Assembly (NCBI RefSeq): GCF_012849095.1
Contig: NZ_CP051680.1
Location: 2,728,001-2,792,000, forward strand
Length of the DNA stretch: 64,000 nt
Direction of reading: 5' to 3'
Origin: Cohnella herbarum
Lineage (GTDB): Bacteria; Bacillota; Bacilli; Paenibacillales; Paenibacillaceae
Positions 8,109-15,723 of the stretch are shown here, piece after piece. The notes under the pieces are model-generated. The model worked only from the letters and a program-made list of their open reading frames with translations. It did no database searches and was not told where the DNA came from. A program made the position numbers and the translations under genes. Position 1 is the stretch's first letter, and each line of letters begins with the position of its first letter.

Positions 8109-9452
8109 TTATTTCAATTCAGGCGCTTTCTTCAATACGTCTTTCACGAGCGTATCGTAAGCTTCTTCCGCCGAAGTACCCTGCATCATCATTTTCATGA
8201 CGAGCGTATTGGAATCGGTGACGATTCTGTCGTATTTCGTAATCGGACGCACTTTCGCTTCTTTACCCAATTCGATGAACTTCGCCATGATGTCTTGGCC
8301 GCCGAAATAAGGATCTTTGTCCGTGTAGAAACCTTCTTGCTCGAATACTGGTTTGTACAGCGTCGGCGAACTGTTCAACGTTTTGAACGCCGTTGCGCCG
8401 CTTTCCGACAACGTTACCCATTTCACGAATTGCCAAGCCAACTCTTTGTTCTTTGCGTCTTTAGGAATGGACATGCTCGTTCCGCCCCACGAATAGCCGC
8501 CGATAGGAGCGCGGATCAGACCGTAGTTGCCCTCGCCTTTTTTATCGTTCGGTTTGATACCGAACGGTACGAACCACGTCGGGGTAGCATACATGATCGC
8601 GGTGTTCGTCGTGAAGCTTGCGTTCCAAGGCGCGGACCAAGTTTCGTATTTGCCGACCGCGTTGCTGGCAACCATTTTCTCAAGCGTTTTGTAAGTCGGC
8701 AGGAACGTCGGTTCGAGGTTCAGCTTGCCGTCCTTGACGTATGGCTCCGTATATTCGCCGCTCACGAGACGGAAGCCGCCTTCGAGAATGCCGTCCATCA
8801 AAGTGACTTTGCCGCCGCTCTTCTCGAATACTTCTTTGCCTTTTTCGATGAAAGCGTCCCATGTCGGGAACATTTTCTCGACTTCGGCCGGATCGTCCGT
8901 TCCGAGATACTGCTTCGCCAGATCGCGTTTGTACGCGATGCCCGCCATCGTAGCATCTTCTTGCAGCGTAACGATCTCGCCCTTCTCGTTCGAGTTCAGC
9001 GGAATCGCGAAATCGACGATGTCGGCGCGGTTGACGTTATAAGGTTCCTTCTCGAGATTCTCCCAGACGTCCATTGCCATGAACGATCCGCGACCGCTCA
9101 CTTCAAGCAGCGCGATATCCGGCATTTCGCCTTTGGAAGCGATCGCCGTTTGCAGCTTCTTGCCGTAATCGGCGTTCGGTACGACGACGACGTTGATTTT
9201 GACGTTCGGGTATTCTTTGTTGAACTCGGGGATCAGCTTGCTCTCGAAATCGCCCCATGCCCACAGAGTAACTTCGCCCTTGTAATCCGCCGGAGCTTTC
9301 TCTCCTCCCGCGGAAGCGGATGAAGCAGCCGGACTGGACGGTGCGCTTGCGGAAGGCGATGCGTTATTGTTGCCGCCTCCGCACCCTGCGAGAATGACGG
9401 ACATACCTAGAATAAGCGCGGAAAACTTCGTAGCAACATTTTTTGTTTTCAA
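8109..9452 (-). CDS. Extracellular solute-binding lipoprotein (family 1)
   Basis: The 447-residue protein begins with a lipoprotein signal (MKTKNVATKF...ILAGCGGG), so it is anchored outside the membrane by the lipobox cysteine. The Ser/Ala/Pro-rich linker after the cysteine is usual in Paenibacillaceae. The mature part is a CUT1-type carbohydrate-binding protein. Translation starts at a TTG (9452) with AGGAGGGG seven bases upstream. It is the first gene of the importer part of the locus and is preceded by operator-like sequences at 9525-9583, so it probably has its own promoter under the GntR regulator. Ligand unknown; the neighbouring GH105 gene suggests an unsaturated uronate oligosaccharide. 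Confidence 0.9.
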   Translation of the reverse strand: MKTKNVATKFSALILGMSVILAGCGGGNNNASPSASAPSSPAASSASAGGEKAPADYKGEVTLWAWGDFESKLIPEFNKEYPNVKINVVVVPNADYGKKLQTAIASKGEMPDIALLEVSGRGSFMAMDVWENLEKEPYNVNRADIVDFAIPLNSNEKGEIVTLQEDATMAGIAYKRDLAKQYLGTDDPAEVEKMFPTWDAFIEKGKEVFEKSGGKVTLMDGILEGGFRLVSGEYTEPYVKDGKLNLEPTFLPTYKTLEKMVASNAVGKYETWSAPWNASFTTNTAIMYATPTWFVPFGIKPNDKKGEGNYGLIRAPIGGYSWGGTSMSIPKDAKNKELAWQFVKWVTLSESGATAFKTLNSSPTLYKPVFEQEGFYTDKDPYFGGQDIMAKFIELGKEAKVRPITKYDRIVTDSNTLVMKMMMQGTSAEEAYDTLVKDVLKKAPELK

Positions 9453-9524
9453 GTGTACCCCTCCTGATTATGGATCTGTTTTGGTTATTCAATGTTGTCG
9501 TGTCCCTTCAAACCGATAAGCGCG

Positions 9525-9583
9525 ACATTACCTCCCTTGTAGAATTTACATTAATCTCTTTACGTAAGAATGTCTTTACATTA
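9525..9583 (-). promoter_or_regulatory. Cluster of GntR-type operator half-sites upstream of the ABC importer
   Basis: The minus strand carries TAATGT three times (complementary to ACATTA at 9525-9530, 9548-9553 and 9578-9583). The outermost, GAATGTCTTTACATTA at 9568-9583, matches the 16-bp palindrome found at 12653 and 13491 in 14 of 16 positions. The cluster precedes the solute-binding protein gene by 75-130 bases, which suggests it is the operator for the importer operon. Confidence 0.5.
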
Positions 9584-9674
9584 TCGGCCGAAAAAAAGGT
9601 CGACTTTGGCTTCCGCTCCAGTCCCGGACGATCGTTATAACGCGAGCGGCGATCGCCAGATAGCGTGAAACGCG

Positions 9675-9834
9675 TTGGGGCGGCGACTTGCTCGGCCCGG
9701 GCTGCGGATACGTCCGCCACCGCCGCTAGCTCGACGCCGGGCATTCGGAGGAACGTTTCCATATGAATCGTCCCCATCGTGCCCGCGCCGATAAAACCCA
9801 TTCCGATGTTGTCGTTACGAGTCATTTCATTCAC
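9675..9834 (-). pseudogene. Truncated Gfo/Idh/MocA-family oxidoreductase
   Basis: The first 53 codons encode a typical Gfo/Idh/MocA N-terminus with the cofactor-binding motif GFIGAGTMGTIHM and the strand VELAAVADVSAARAEQVAA. Homology stops there. The frame runs on to 9508 through the operator cluster and promoter region without any recognisable sequence. Intact family members have about 330-390 residues. The start (ATG at 9834) with AGGTAGGTGA and the 5-base gap to the isomerase gene show that it was once an operon member. A deletion has removed most of the gene, leaving the N-terminal stub. It may still be translated but cannot be a working enzyme. Confidence 0.75.
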
Positions 9835-9839
9835 CTACC

Positions 9840-10673
9840 TCAGATCGGGACGTTCAGCTTATCCGCCACGCCTTTAATGTGGGCATAGGCCTGAACGAAA
9901 TCTTCCTCGCGATCCAGATGTTCGATAATCAGGGTCAAATCCGGATCCAGCTTGTTCAATTCGGTCAAGAACGTCGCGTAATCGAGCTGTCCCGTACCGG
10001 GAATCGTCTCGGACAAATGAACCGTCAGCTTGCTGCCGAGCGCGATATCCTTGGCGTGCCCGTTGCGAATGTAAGGCCCGAGCTTCGCCACGAAATCGCG
10101 AATCATGTCCCCGTTGCGATAGAACGTACGCGGCGAGTTGATCATGTTCACCGGATCGAAATGTACGGCCATCCGAGGCCGATCGATCGCTTGAATTAAT
10201 CGCAAATAGCTATCCGCCGAATCCGGGATCGCCCAAGGCATCGTCTCCAATGCGTAGTAGCTTCGCGTCGGTTTCGCGCCGTCGATGATCTCGCGAACCG
10301 AGTCGACGATAAGCGCGAACGTATCGTCCGAGAAGTTATCCGGATGAGGTCCATCCCATTGATCGCTTCTGGATCCCGTTATATTCACGCAAACCCGGGC
10401 ATCGATTCTGTCGGCTAATTCAAGCTGTCTCTGGGCGTAAGCTATCGCTTCCTTGCGAACCGCATCGTCCTGGCTAAGCGGATTCCCCCATGCGCCGACT
10501 TCCGCGATAACGATATCCGCCTTCGAGGCGGCCTCCCGATACGCCGCGACCGTACTTTCATCCGCTCTGTAATCGATCGGAGATGGCGTCGCGCGAAAAC
10601 CTAAACGACTAGCCTCCCGTGCCCACTGTTCGGGCCCATCGTATGGAGCTTTCACATAACCGCCTAGTCTCAT
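9840..10673 (-). CDS. Sugar phosphate isomerase/epimerase, TIM barrel
   Basis: The 277-residue protein belongs to the xylose-isomerase-like TIM-barrel (AP endonuclease 2) superfamily, which includes sugar isomerases, epimerases and inosose dehydratases. Metal-binding residues are suggested by ALETMPWAIPDS, VHFDPVNMINSP and RNGHAKDIAL, where acidic residues and histidines lie at strand ends. Start ATG at 10673 follows GGGAGGGG and overlaps closely with the sugar kinase gene (three-base gap). Members are often found with Gfo/Idh/MocA oxidoreductases, and here the stub of such a gene follows directly. Reaction not determinable from sequence. Confidence 0.8.
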   Translation of the reverse strand: MRLGGYVKAPYDGPEQWAREASRLGFRATPSPIDYRADESTVAAYREAASKADIVIAEVGAWGNPLSQDDAVRKEAIAYAQRQLELADRIDARVCVNITGSRSDQWDGPHPDNFSDDTFALIVDSVREIIDGAKPTRSYYALETMPWAIPDSADSYLRLIQAIDRPRMAVHFDPVNMINSPRTFYRNGDMIRDFVAKLGPYIRNGHAKDIALGSKLTVHLSETIPGTGQLDYATFLTELNKLDPDLTLIIEHLDREEDFVQAYAHIKGVADKLNVPI

Positions 10674-10676
10674 CGG

Positions 10677-11660
10677 TTAATTCCCCTCCCTTAGTAATCT
10701 CCCGACTTCATCCTGCGATGGCATTGCTGGAATCGCTCCGACTTTTGTCGTCGCCAGAGCTCCTGCCGCATTGGCGAAACGAATCGCTTCGGCCGTCTCC
10801 TCGTCCGCAACCAGTTCGAACGTACCTGTACGGTCCCTTCGCTCCAACAGTTTAGTAAGCAAACCGGCAACGAAAGCATCGCCGGCGCCCGTCGTCTCCA
10901 CGACATTCATCCGGTGGCCTTCCAGACTTCCGCTTGATTTACCGTCCGTATAGTAACAACCATCTCCGCCACGCGTGATTACAACGAGCTTCGGTCCTTG
11001 CTTCAAGATATAGGAAGCGCTTTCTTCAAGCGTGTCGAAACCCGTGACGAACTCCATCTCTTCCTCGCTGATCTTTACGACGTCCGCAAACCGGAATGCC
11101 GCGCGAATTTCCTTCTTCGCGAAATCTTCGTCATCCCATAGGCTCAGACGAAGATTCGGATCGTAAGAGACGAGCAGATCGTACTTCTTCGCCCATTCGA
11201 GTGCCTGCATCGTCGCTGATCGAACCGGTTCGCAGCCGAGGCTGATAGAACCGAAATGGAACGCTTTAGCGGATGCGAAAGCCGTTTCGTCCAAGTCCGC
11301 GGGCGCTAGTCGCATATCGGCGCCCGGATTCCGGTAAAACATGCAATCGCGAACGCCGTTCGAACGGTTTGCCACGTACGAAAGCGTCGTTCTCGCCTCG
11401 TCGTCGTAACTCATGCCGCTGACGTCGATGCCGGCGTCCCTGAGCACTTGCGTTAAGTATTCGCCGAACGGATCGCGTCCGACTTTGCCGATGAACCCGG
11501 CCTTTCTTCCTAGCTTGGCGAGTCCCGCCGCGACGTTGGCCGGAGCGCCTCCGGGAGCCTTCGCGAAGCCGCTGCTATCCGCCAATGAACGATCTACATC
11601 TACCGAAACGAAATCGATGAGCAATTCGCCTAAGCTTATCACTTCCGTGCTGCTATTCAT
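10677..11660 (-). CDS. PfkB-family carbohydrate kinase (fructokinase-like)
   Basis: The 327-residue protein is a ribokinase-fold sugar kinase. It has the N-terminal substrate region APGGAPANVAAGLAKLG and the C-terminal anion-hole motif TTGAGDAF with catalytic base D261. It resembles bacterial fructokinases and 2-keto-3-deoxygluconate kinases, and it phosphorylates a sugar in the cytoplasm with ATP. The ATG at 11660 follows AAAGGGGGGC. It is located between a GH105 hydrolase and an isomerase, so it may phosphorylate the released sugar or a keto-deoxy acid. Confidence 0.85.
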   Translation of the reverse strand: MNSSTEVISLGELLIDFVSVDVDRSLADSSGFAKAPGGAPANVAAGLAKLGRKAGFIGKVGRDPFGEYLTQVLRDAGIDVSGMSYDDEARTTLSYVANRSNGVRDCMFYRNPGADMRLAPADLDETAFASAKAFHFGSISLGCEPVRSATMQALEWAKKYDLLVSYDPNLRLSLWDDEDFAKKEIRAAFRFADVVKISEEEMEFVTGFDTLEESASYILKQGPKLVVITRGGDGCYYTDGKSSGSLEGHRMNVVETTGAGDAFVAGLLTKLLERRDRTGTFELVADEETAEAIRFANAAGALATTKVGAIPAMPSQDEVGRLLREGN

Positions 11661-11681
11661 CCTGTTGCCCCCCTTTAGCGA

Positions 11682-12623
11682 TTATGATTCGGCTGCCGAT
11701 TCCATCAATAAGAAGAAAGCTTGCCCTTCCGTTGCGGTTCCGGATCGATTGAAATTCGGCGAGCCGCACACGCCCCTCACGAATCCGTATTCGTCTACTT
11801 TCGCTTGCGCGGCGCTTCTCATTCTGTTCGCATTATCCAAGTAACGAGCATCCAACCAACCGGCCTTAACACCGGAGAAAATCGCGTAAGCGAGCATCTG
11901 AGCAACGTTCGTCTCGACGAACGTATCTGGATGGTCCAGCACGTCATGGAACAAACCGTCCTCGCGTTGATACGGAAGGCATGCCTCGATCAATTCGCGC
12001 ACATAGCCGATCAAACGTTCCTTATCCGCTTTCATCGAATCCGGCAGCGTTCGAGCGACTCTGATCATGCCGGCCGCCGCCCATCCGTTACCGACGCCCC
12101 AACAATCGGCTCGACCGAACTTCTTTTCTCCGTCGTCCCATATATGAGCATACATGCGCTTTTCCTTATTTAACAAAAGTTCGCGGAACCGCTCGACCTG
12201 CGCCACCGCATCTTCGTAATATCCCGCTTCGGCCAAGAACGGCGGAGCCATATAGAACGAGTCTACCCATACTTGGGTTAAGTGGTTGACATGAGACAGC
12301 GCTCCGTTCTCGGTGCGCGGCGCGGCGTTCAGCAAATAATTCGCCATTCTTTCCGCGGCTTCCTTGTATTCTTCATTACCGGTCTGCTTATAAGCGAACA
12401 GCACCGGCCCCCCGTTAGATGCCGCATCGGTGACCGCTTTTTCGTCTCCGATCACGCCCAGCCTGCCGGATGAATCCTGTCTAACGACAGCATCGTGCGC
12501 CAGCAGCACCGCATCTTCCTTGTAACCGCTCTCAATCAATGCCTGGGAGGCGACGCCTTGTTCCCACGATTGTCTCTGCATGCTCATCATCGCGCGTTTT
12601 ACTTTTTCGACCGTATGATTCAT
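11682..12623 (-). CDS. Glycoside hydrolase family 105, unsaturated uronyl hydrolase
   Basis: The 313-residue protein resembles YteR/YesR unsaturated rhamnogalacturonyl hydrolases. These (alpha/alpha)6-barrel enzymes hydrate the double bond of an unsaturated uronic acid left by a polysaccharide lyase. Visible family features are the N-terminal MSMQRQSWEQGVASQAL, VDSFYMAPPFLAEAG with the likely catalytic aspartate, and WGVGNGWAAAGMIRV. There is no signal peptide, so it acts on imported oligosaccharides. It is the first gene of the operon, with a 16-bp palindrome 30 bases upstream of its start. Its presence is the best clue that the locus handles uronate-containing oligosaccharides. Confidence 0.85.
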   Translation of the reverse strand: MNHTVEKVKRAMMSMQRQSWEQGVASQALIESGYKEDAVLLAHDAVVRQDSSGRLGVIGDEKAVTDAASNGGPVLFAYKQTGNEEYKEAAERMANYLLNAAPRTENGALSHVNHLTQVWVDSFYMAPPFLAEAGYYEDAVAQVERFRELLLNKEKRMYAHIWDDGEKKFGRADCWGVGNGWAAAGMIRVARTLPDSMKADKERLIGYVRELIEACLPYQREDGLFHDVLDHPDTFVETNVAQMLAYAIFSGVKAGWLDARYLDNANRMRSAAQAKVDEYGFVRGVCGSPNFNRSGTATEGQAFFLLMESAAES

Positions 12624-12652
12624 CCTTCAACACCATCCCATTCAATACGTTA

Positions 12653-12668
12653 TAATGTCATTACATTA
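12653..12668. promoter_or_regulatory. GntR-type operator upstream of the GH105 operon
   Basis: TAATGTCATTACATTA is an imperfect palindrome identical to the copy upstream of gntR at 13491-13506. It lies 30-45 bases before the GH105 start codon. Identity of all 16 bases at two regulated starts makes binding by the adjacent GntR/HutC regulator likely. Confidence 0.7.
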
Positions 12669-12673
12669 TTAGG

Positions 12674-12706
12674 AATAAAGAAAGGTAAACGATTCAATCG
12701 CTTACC
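12674..12706 (-). terminator. Terminator of gntR
   Basis: On the minus strand GGTAAGCGAT and ATCGTTTACC form a ten-base stem with a three-base loop (arms 12697-12706 and 12684-12693), followed by TTTCTTTATT. The stem includes the gntR stop codon. It separates gntR from the GH105 operon so that the latter uses its own promoter. Confidence 0.65.
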
Positions 12707-13454
12707 GAATGCCGAGCTCGAACGTGAATTGGCTTCGATCCCCGCGATATTTAGCCAACGAATATTCAATGGGAGTTTCGTCCGTCAAGTACGTAATACT
12801 CTCGATGTACTGAATCGGCGCACCCTTATCGATATCGAGGATTTTCGCTTCGTATTCCCCTGCCAGAACGGCTTCCAGATTACGCACCGCTTTTAACAAG
12901 GAAAGCCCGCACACATCTCTTAATATGCCATATAGCGATTCGAATTCCAAATCCTTCTCCATGATCGGCTGACACCTGTCAAACGGCAAGTAAGTGACGA
13001 CGTACACGATCGGTTCGCCGTTCGCGAAACGAAGCCTGCGAAGCTGAATCACCTTGCTGCCCGTCGGAACTTTGAGCGCTTCTCCGACTTTCTCGTCGCA
13101 GCTGAGCACTTCAAGACCGAGCACCTTCGTAGTCGGTTCTAGGCCTTTCTTAACCATCTCGTTGTTAAAGCTGTCGAGATTCTGAAGGAACGCTTGGCTG
13201 ATCTTCGGCTTCGTAATGAACGTGCCTTTGCCCTTCTGACGGATCAGATAACCTTCGACGACTAGCTCGTTGATCGCTTGCCGCACGGTCGGCCTGCTTA
13301 TGTTGAAGTTCGCGCTGATCTCGACTTCGGTCGGGATCGGACGATCGCGATCCTCGTGCTGATTCGTAATATAATCCAGCAGGATTTCTTTCAGCTGGTA
13401 ATAATAAGGTATCGGCACTTCTTTGTTCAACGATTTGCCAAACAAGTCGGCCAT
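12702..13454 (-). CDS. GntR-family (HutC subfamily) transcriptional regulator
   Basis: The 250-residue protein has an N-terminal winged helix of the GntR type (residues 12-85, with the recognition region IPTEVEISANFNISRPTVRQAI and the wing GYLIRQKGKGTFI) and a C-terminal UTRA ligand-binding domain (about 95-245). Such regulators usually repress sugar genes until a sugar phosphate binds. Identical 16-bp palindromes flank it upstream of its own start and of the GH105 operon, so autoregulation and control of the sugar locus are likely. The start ATG follows AAAAAAGGGG. The inducer is unknown. Confidence 0.85.
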   Translation of the reverse strand: MADLFGKSLNKEVPIPYYYQLKEILLDYITNQHEDRDRPIPTEVEISANFNISRPTVRQAINELVVEGYLIRQKGKGTFITKPKISQAFLQNLDSFNNEMVKKGLEPTTKVLGLEVLSCDEKVGEALKVPTGSKVIQLRRLRFANGEPIVYVVTYLPFDRCQPIMEKDLEFESLYGILRDVCGLSLLKAVRNLEAVLAGEYEAKILDIDKGAPIQYIESITYLTDETPIEYSLAKYRGDRSQFTFELGIR

Positions 13455-13490
13455 TTGATTATCCCCTTTTTTGTACCTTGCAACAGTTCA

Positions 13491-13506
13491 TAATGTCATT
13501 ACATTA
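13491..13506. promoter_or_regulatory. GntR-type operator upstream of gntR
   Basis: TAATGTCATTACATTA, identical to 12653-12668. It begins about 17 bases downstream of the -10 box of the gntR promoter, a position suited to block transcription. Confidence 0.7.
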
Positions 13507-13523
13507 GGACGTTTGTATTGCTT

Positions 13524-13552
13524 ATTCTATCGTCTACGATAAGGAAAGTCAA
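13524..13552 (-). promoter_or_regulatory. Probable sigma-A promoter of gntR
   Basis: On the minus strand TTGACT (complement of 13547-13552) and TAGAAT (complement of 13524-13529) are 17 bases apart, close to the sigma-A consensus. Confidence 0.65.
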
Positions 13553-13666
13553 GCAAGATTGGGCGGAAAAATGGAACAATTGTAACGTGCAGCTCTCTTT
13601 TTTTACCGGGATGTATGAGGCGGCGGTACCGGTCATTCAAAGCTGCAAATATATGGTTGAAACGAT

Positions 13667-13697
13667 AAGGTGATGCTGTAACCCTATTCTTCATTCA
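13667..13697. repeat. Intergenic repeat copy a
   Basis: First of four related copies of a roughly 30-base motif with the core GTGATGCCGTAACCCTATTC. This copy reads GTGATGCTGTAACCCTATTC. The copies start at 13667, 13718 (split by the IS), 15413 and 15464. With the IS removed the spacings are 51, 63 and 51 bases. Confidence 0.6.
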
Positions 13698-13717
13698 ATC
13701 CGATCGGTGACTTATGA

Positions 13718-13732
13718 TAGAGCGATGTGATC
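13718..13732. repeat. Intergenic repeat copy b, left part, with target duplication
   Basis: This is the left part of a repeat copy interrupted by the IS66 element; the right part continues at 15365-15377. Bases 13724-13732 (GATGTGATC) are repeated directly at 15356-15364 and are the target-site duplication. Confidence 0.6.
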
Positions 13733-13740
13733 GTTACTAC

Positions 13741-15243
13741 TCAGGTAGTCTTGAATTGGAAATTACCACGGAGTGCTGATACGAGTGAGGCATGTAAAGG
13801 AAGATTCTGTTTGAGGAGAGTGGAAATAAAGCCACGAATACTTGCAAATTGTTCGCCGCCAGTCGCCGTACGGAAGCATCCAGAAATCTTCTGTTTCACC
13901 TTGGACATACGGATGTCTCGTTCAGCCTGGTTGTTGTCAAAAGGGATGCGGGCATCGTAAAGAAAGCGAAGAATCGACGCTTTGTGGAGCTCGAATCGCT
14001 GCCCAAGATTAGCTGCTTTGCTTTTGCACTTCCGTCCTCGAGGCCCTGTTTTTTCACGCACCGCATCTTTCGTCCATTCGGTTTTTCCGAGTTCCAAAAT
14101 GGTGTCGAAGCGTAGATCAATCTCGTTGAGAACCTGATCCGACAAGGGGATGTCTAACGCACGAGCCTCCTTGGCTAGCGACCAACTTCTTTGGAGTAGT
14201 TCCTTCATGTCGGATGCCCACTTATGATGGTCATGCTCCGCGATCCCTTGGCATTCGCGCAACAAGTGCGCGTTACACAAAGCGTGCGTGAACTTAAACT
14301 CTGGCTTGAAGTAGGAATTCAGACAGTCATGAACCGCGATACCGGTGTAAGAAGGCAATACGCCCATGTCTACAAGCGCCGGCCCACATCGCCTTGCGTG
14401 CATGGCTAACAAGGTCCATTCGGCGTTGGAGTGCGTATGGAGATACTGTTGTTTGCCATTCAAGCGCATCGGTGTTTCATCGCAGTGAATGAAAGGCTGC
14501 TTGAGAAGATGCGTTCGAATAACCGGCTCTTGATCCGCTACAACGGATGCCATCGTCTTGATCTGTGCCAACAGCGTCGCTTCGCTAGGATGGTAACCGG
14601 TCAGATCGGAAAACAATCGCGAGATGCGATCCAGTGGCAGAAGCTGATATACATTCAAGTAAGCCGTCCAAGCTGTAAAACCTTCTCCATACTGAACAGG
14701 TGCTTGAACTCGGTCTGGAAAGGTAGCACGCTGGCGTGTATGGCAGCGAGGGCAACACTTCTCCTCCGCGCGATGCTCAGTTACAACCAAACGGGGAAGG
14801 GGTAAGTCGAATACTTGTCTCTTGGTGTAGCCTTGCACGGCCACCCTATCAAGGGATTGAGCACAATGCTTACAAGTGGATACCGAATGCACGACGATTT
14901 CGTCCGGCGAAGTGCTAAAACGAAGCGTATGTCCATCATGGCCTTTGGGCGCGCCCATTTTGCCACCAGATTGACGTAGATTAGTTTGTTTGCGCAATCC
15001 GTCACTGGAAGGCGGTTTGCTGCTGTTGTCGCTATTTTGACCGAGTTGTCTTTCTAACTCGTTAACGCGCTTTTCTAACTTCTCGATTTGGAGGGTTTGC
15101 TTCTCAATTTGAACGGCCTGCTTTTCGACAAGTTGGGTCAACTGTTGGTTTTGAGTTAGGAGCGCACTGAAATAACCCGCAATTTCTTCGTCGTCCTTGC
15201 AAATCTTATTCACTTGTTGCGAAGTTAGTTTCACGGGTGTCAC
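13741..15243 (-). CDS. tnpC: IS66-family transposase
   Basis: The 500-residue transposase has an N-terminal coiled coil (about residues 30-70, repeated QIEKQ and LEKRVNELERQLGQNS), the conserved stretch SSKPPSSDGLRK, a zinc-finger-like region (CKHCAQ, CCPRCHTRQ), and the DDE catalytic domain. Its acidic residues appear in IHCDETPMR, IAVHDCLNSYFK and FDNNQAERDIRMSK, ending in the typical SGCFRTATGGE block. Start is a GTG at 15243 after GAGGAG, or the GTG three codons later. No frameshift or internal stop is seen. Confidence 0.95.
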   Translation of the reverse strand: MTPVKLTSQQVNKICKDDEEIAGYFSALLTQNQQLTQLVEKQAVQIEKQTLQIEKLEKRVNELERQLGQNSDNSSKPPSSDGLRKQTNLRQSGGKMGAPKGHDGHTLRFSTSPDEIVVHSVSTCKHCAQSLDRVAVQGYTKRQVFDLPLPRLVVTEHRAEEKCCPRCHTRQRATFPDRVQAPVQYGEGFTAWTAYLNVYQLLPLDRISRLFSDLTGYHPSEATLLAQIKTMASVVADQEPVIRTHLLKQPFIHCDETPMRLNGKQQYLHTHSNAEWTLLAMHARRCGPALVDMGVLPSYTGIAVHDCLNSYFKPEFKFTHALCNAHLLRECQGIAEHDHHKWASDMKELLQRSWSLAKEARALDIPLSDQVLNEIDLRFDTILELGKTEWTKDAVREKTGPRGRKCKSKAANLGQRFELHKASILRFLYDARIPFDNNQAERDIRMSKVKQKISGCFRTATGGEQFASIRGFISTLLKQNLPLHASLVSALRGNFQFKTT

Positions 15244-15316
15244 GCGCTCCTCACTAGCAAAGTTTCTTTAACTACTACTTCGCTGTGAGATGCTCGAATT
15301 CCTTTAAATAGCAAAG

Positions 15317-15342
15317 AAAAAATCTCCCCGAATTTGGGGAGA
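15317..15342 (-). terminator. Terminator inside the IS66 right end
   Basis: On the minus strand CTCCCC-AAATTC-GGGGAG is followed by ATTTTTTC. It stands between the right inverted repeat and the transposase start, and would stop transcripts entering the transposase gene from outside, a common protective arrangement in insertion sequences. Confidence 0.6.
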
Positions 15343-15412
15343 CCTGAGTAGTAACGATGTGATCACTCTATTCTCACAAAATGACAGGGAAAACCTAGTT
15401 GACGGGGATCAT

Positions 15413-15442
15413 AAGGTGATGCCGTAACCCTATTCTTGGTTC
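15413..15442. repeat. Intergenic repeat copy c
   Basis: Reads GTGATGCCGTAACCCTATTC, the closest to the consensus of the four-copy repeat. Confidence 0.6.
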
Positions 15443-15463
15443 ATGCTGAAATGTGGAACGATA

Positions 15464-15495
15464 TAGCGTGATGCCGTAACGTTATTCCTGATCCA
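15464..15495. repeat. Intergenic repeat copy d
   Basis: Reads GTGATGCCGTAACGTTATTC, with two changes against copy c. It starts 51 bases after copy c. Confidence 0.6.
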
Positions 15496-15658
15496 TGCCT
15501 CAAAGGGCAACTTTGATGCAAGCTATTCGGTCTGACGTAAGTTACCTACGGTTCGTTATAGCGGCCAATCATATGCATCTTCTTGTTATTCATGATGTGC
15601 TTCTGCAAGTATTGATCGAAGTCTTTTTCAGTCGATGTCATCTGAACGATCTCTTTGC

Positions 15659-15692
15659 GCAAAAAAAGCCCGAACCTCCTTGAGGGAGGTCC
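15659..15692 (-). terminator. Terminator of the SDR gene
   Basis: On the minus strand ACCTCC and GGAGGT (15674-15679 and 15685-15690) form a stem followed by CGGGCTTTTTTT. It lies about 30 bases after the SDR stop codon. Confidence 0.75.
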
Positions 15693-15723
15693 AAGCTTCT
15701 TTTAGCTCTTCAACTAAACGAGA

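Larger units (their letters stand above)
13733..15355 (-). mobile_element. IS66-family insertion sequence (ISBst12-like, single ORF)
   Basis: A complete 1,623-bp element. The ends are perfect inverted repeats GTTACTACTCAGGT (13733-13746) and ACCTGAGTAGTAAC (15342-15355). The flanks carry the direct repeat GATGTGATC (13724-13732 and 15356-15364), which fits the 8-bp duplication of the IS66 family with one chance extra base. Only the tnpC-like transposase is present, without tnpA and tnpB, as in the ISBst12 subgroup. Intact ends, duplication and transposase suggest a recent insertion that may still be active. Confidence 0.9.
15365..15658. other. Intergenic region with repeats, no supported gene
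   Basis: Contains the right part of repeat copy b (to 15377) and copies c and d, followed by about 160 bases without recognisable features. A 62-codon plus-strand frame at 15495-15683 has no convincing ribosome site or homology and runs into a terminator, so it is not called. Confidence 0.5.

Noticed and set aside
8097..9323. 408-codon open frame on the plus strand
   Set aside because: It lies antisense to the solute-binding lipoprotein gene, is full of Arg, His and Phe and resembles no protein; it is a by-product of the GC-rich codon pattern of the real gene.
15495..15683. 62-codon plus-strand frame
   Set aside because: No ribosome site, and it runs through the terminator of the SDR gene.
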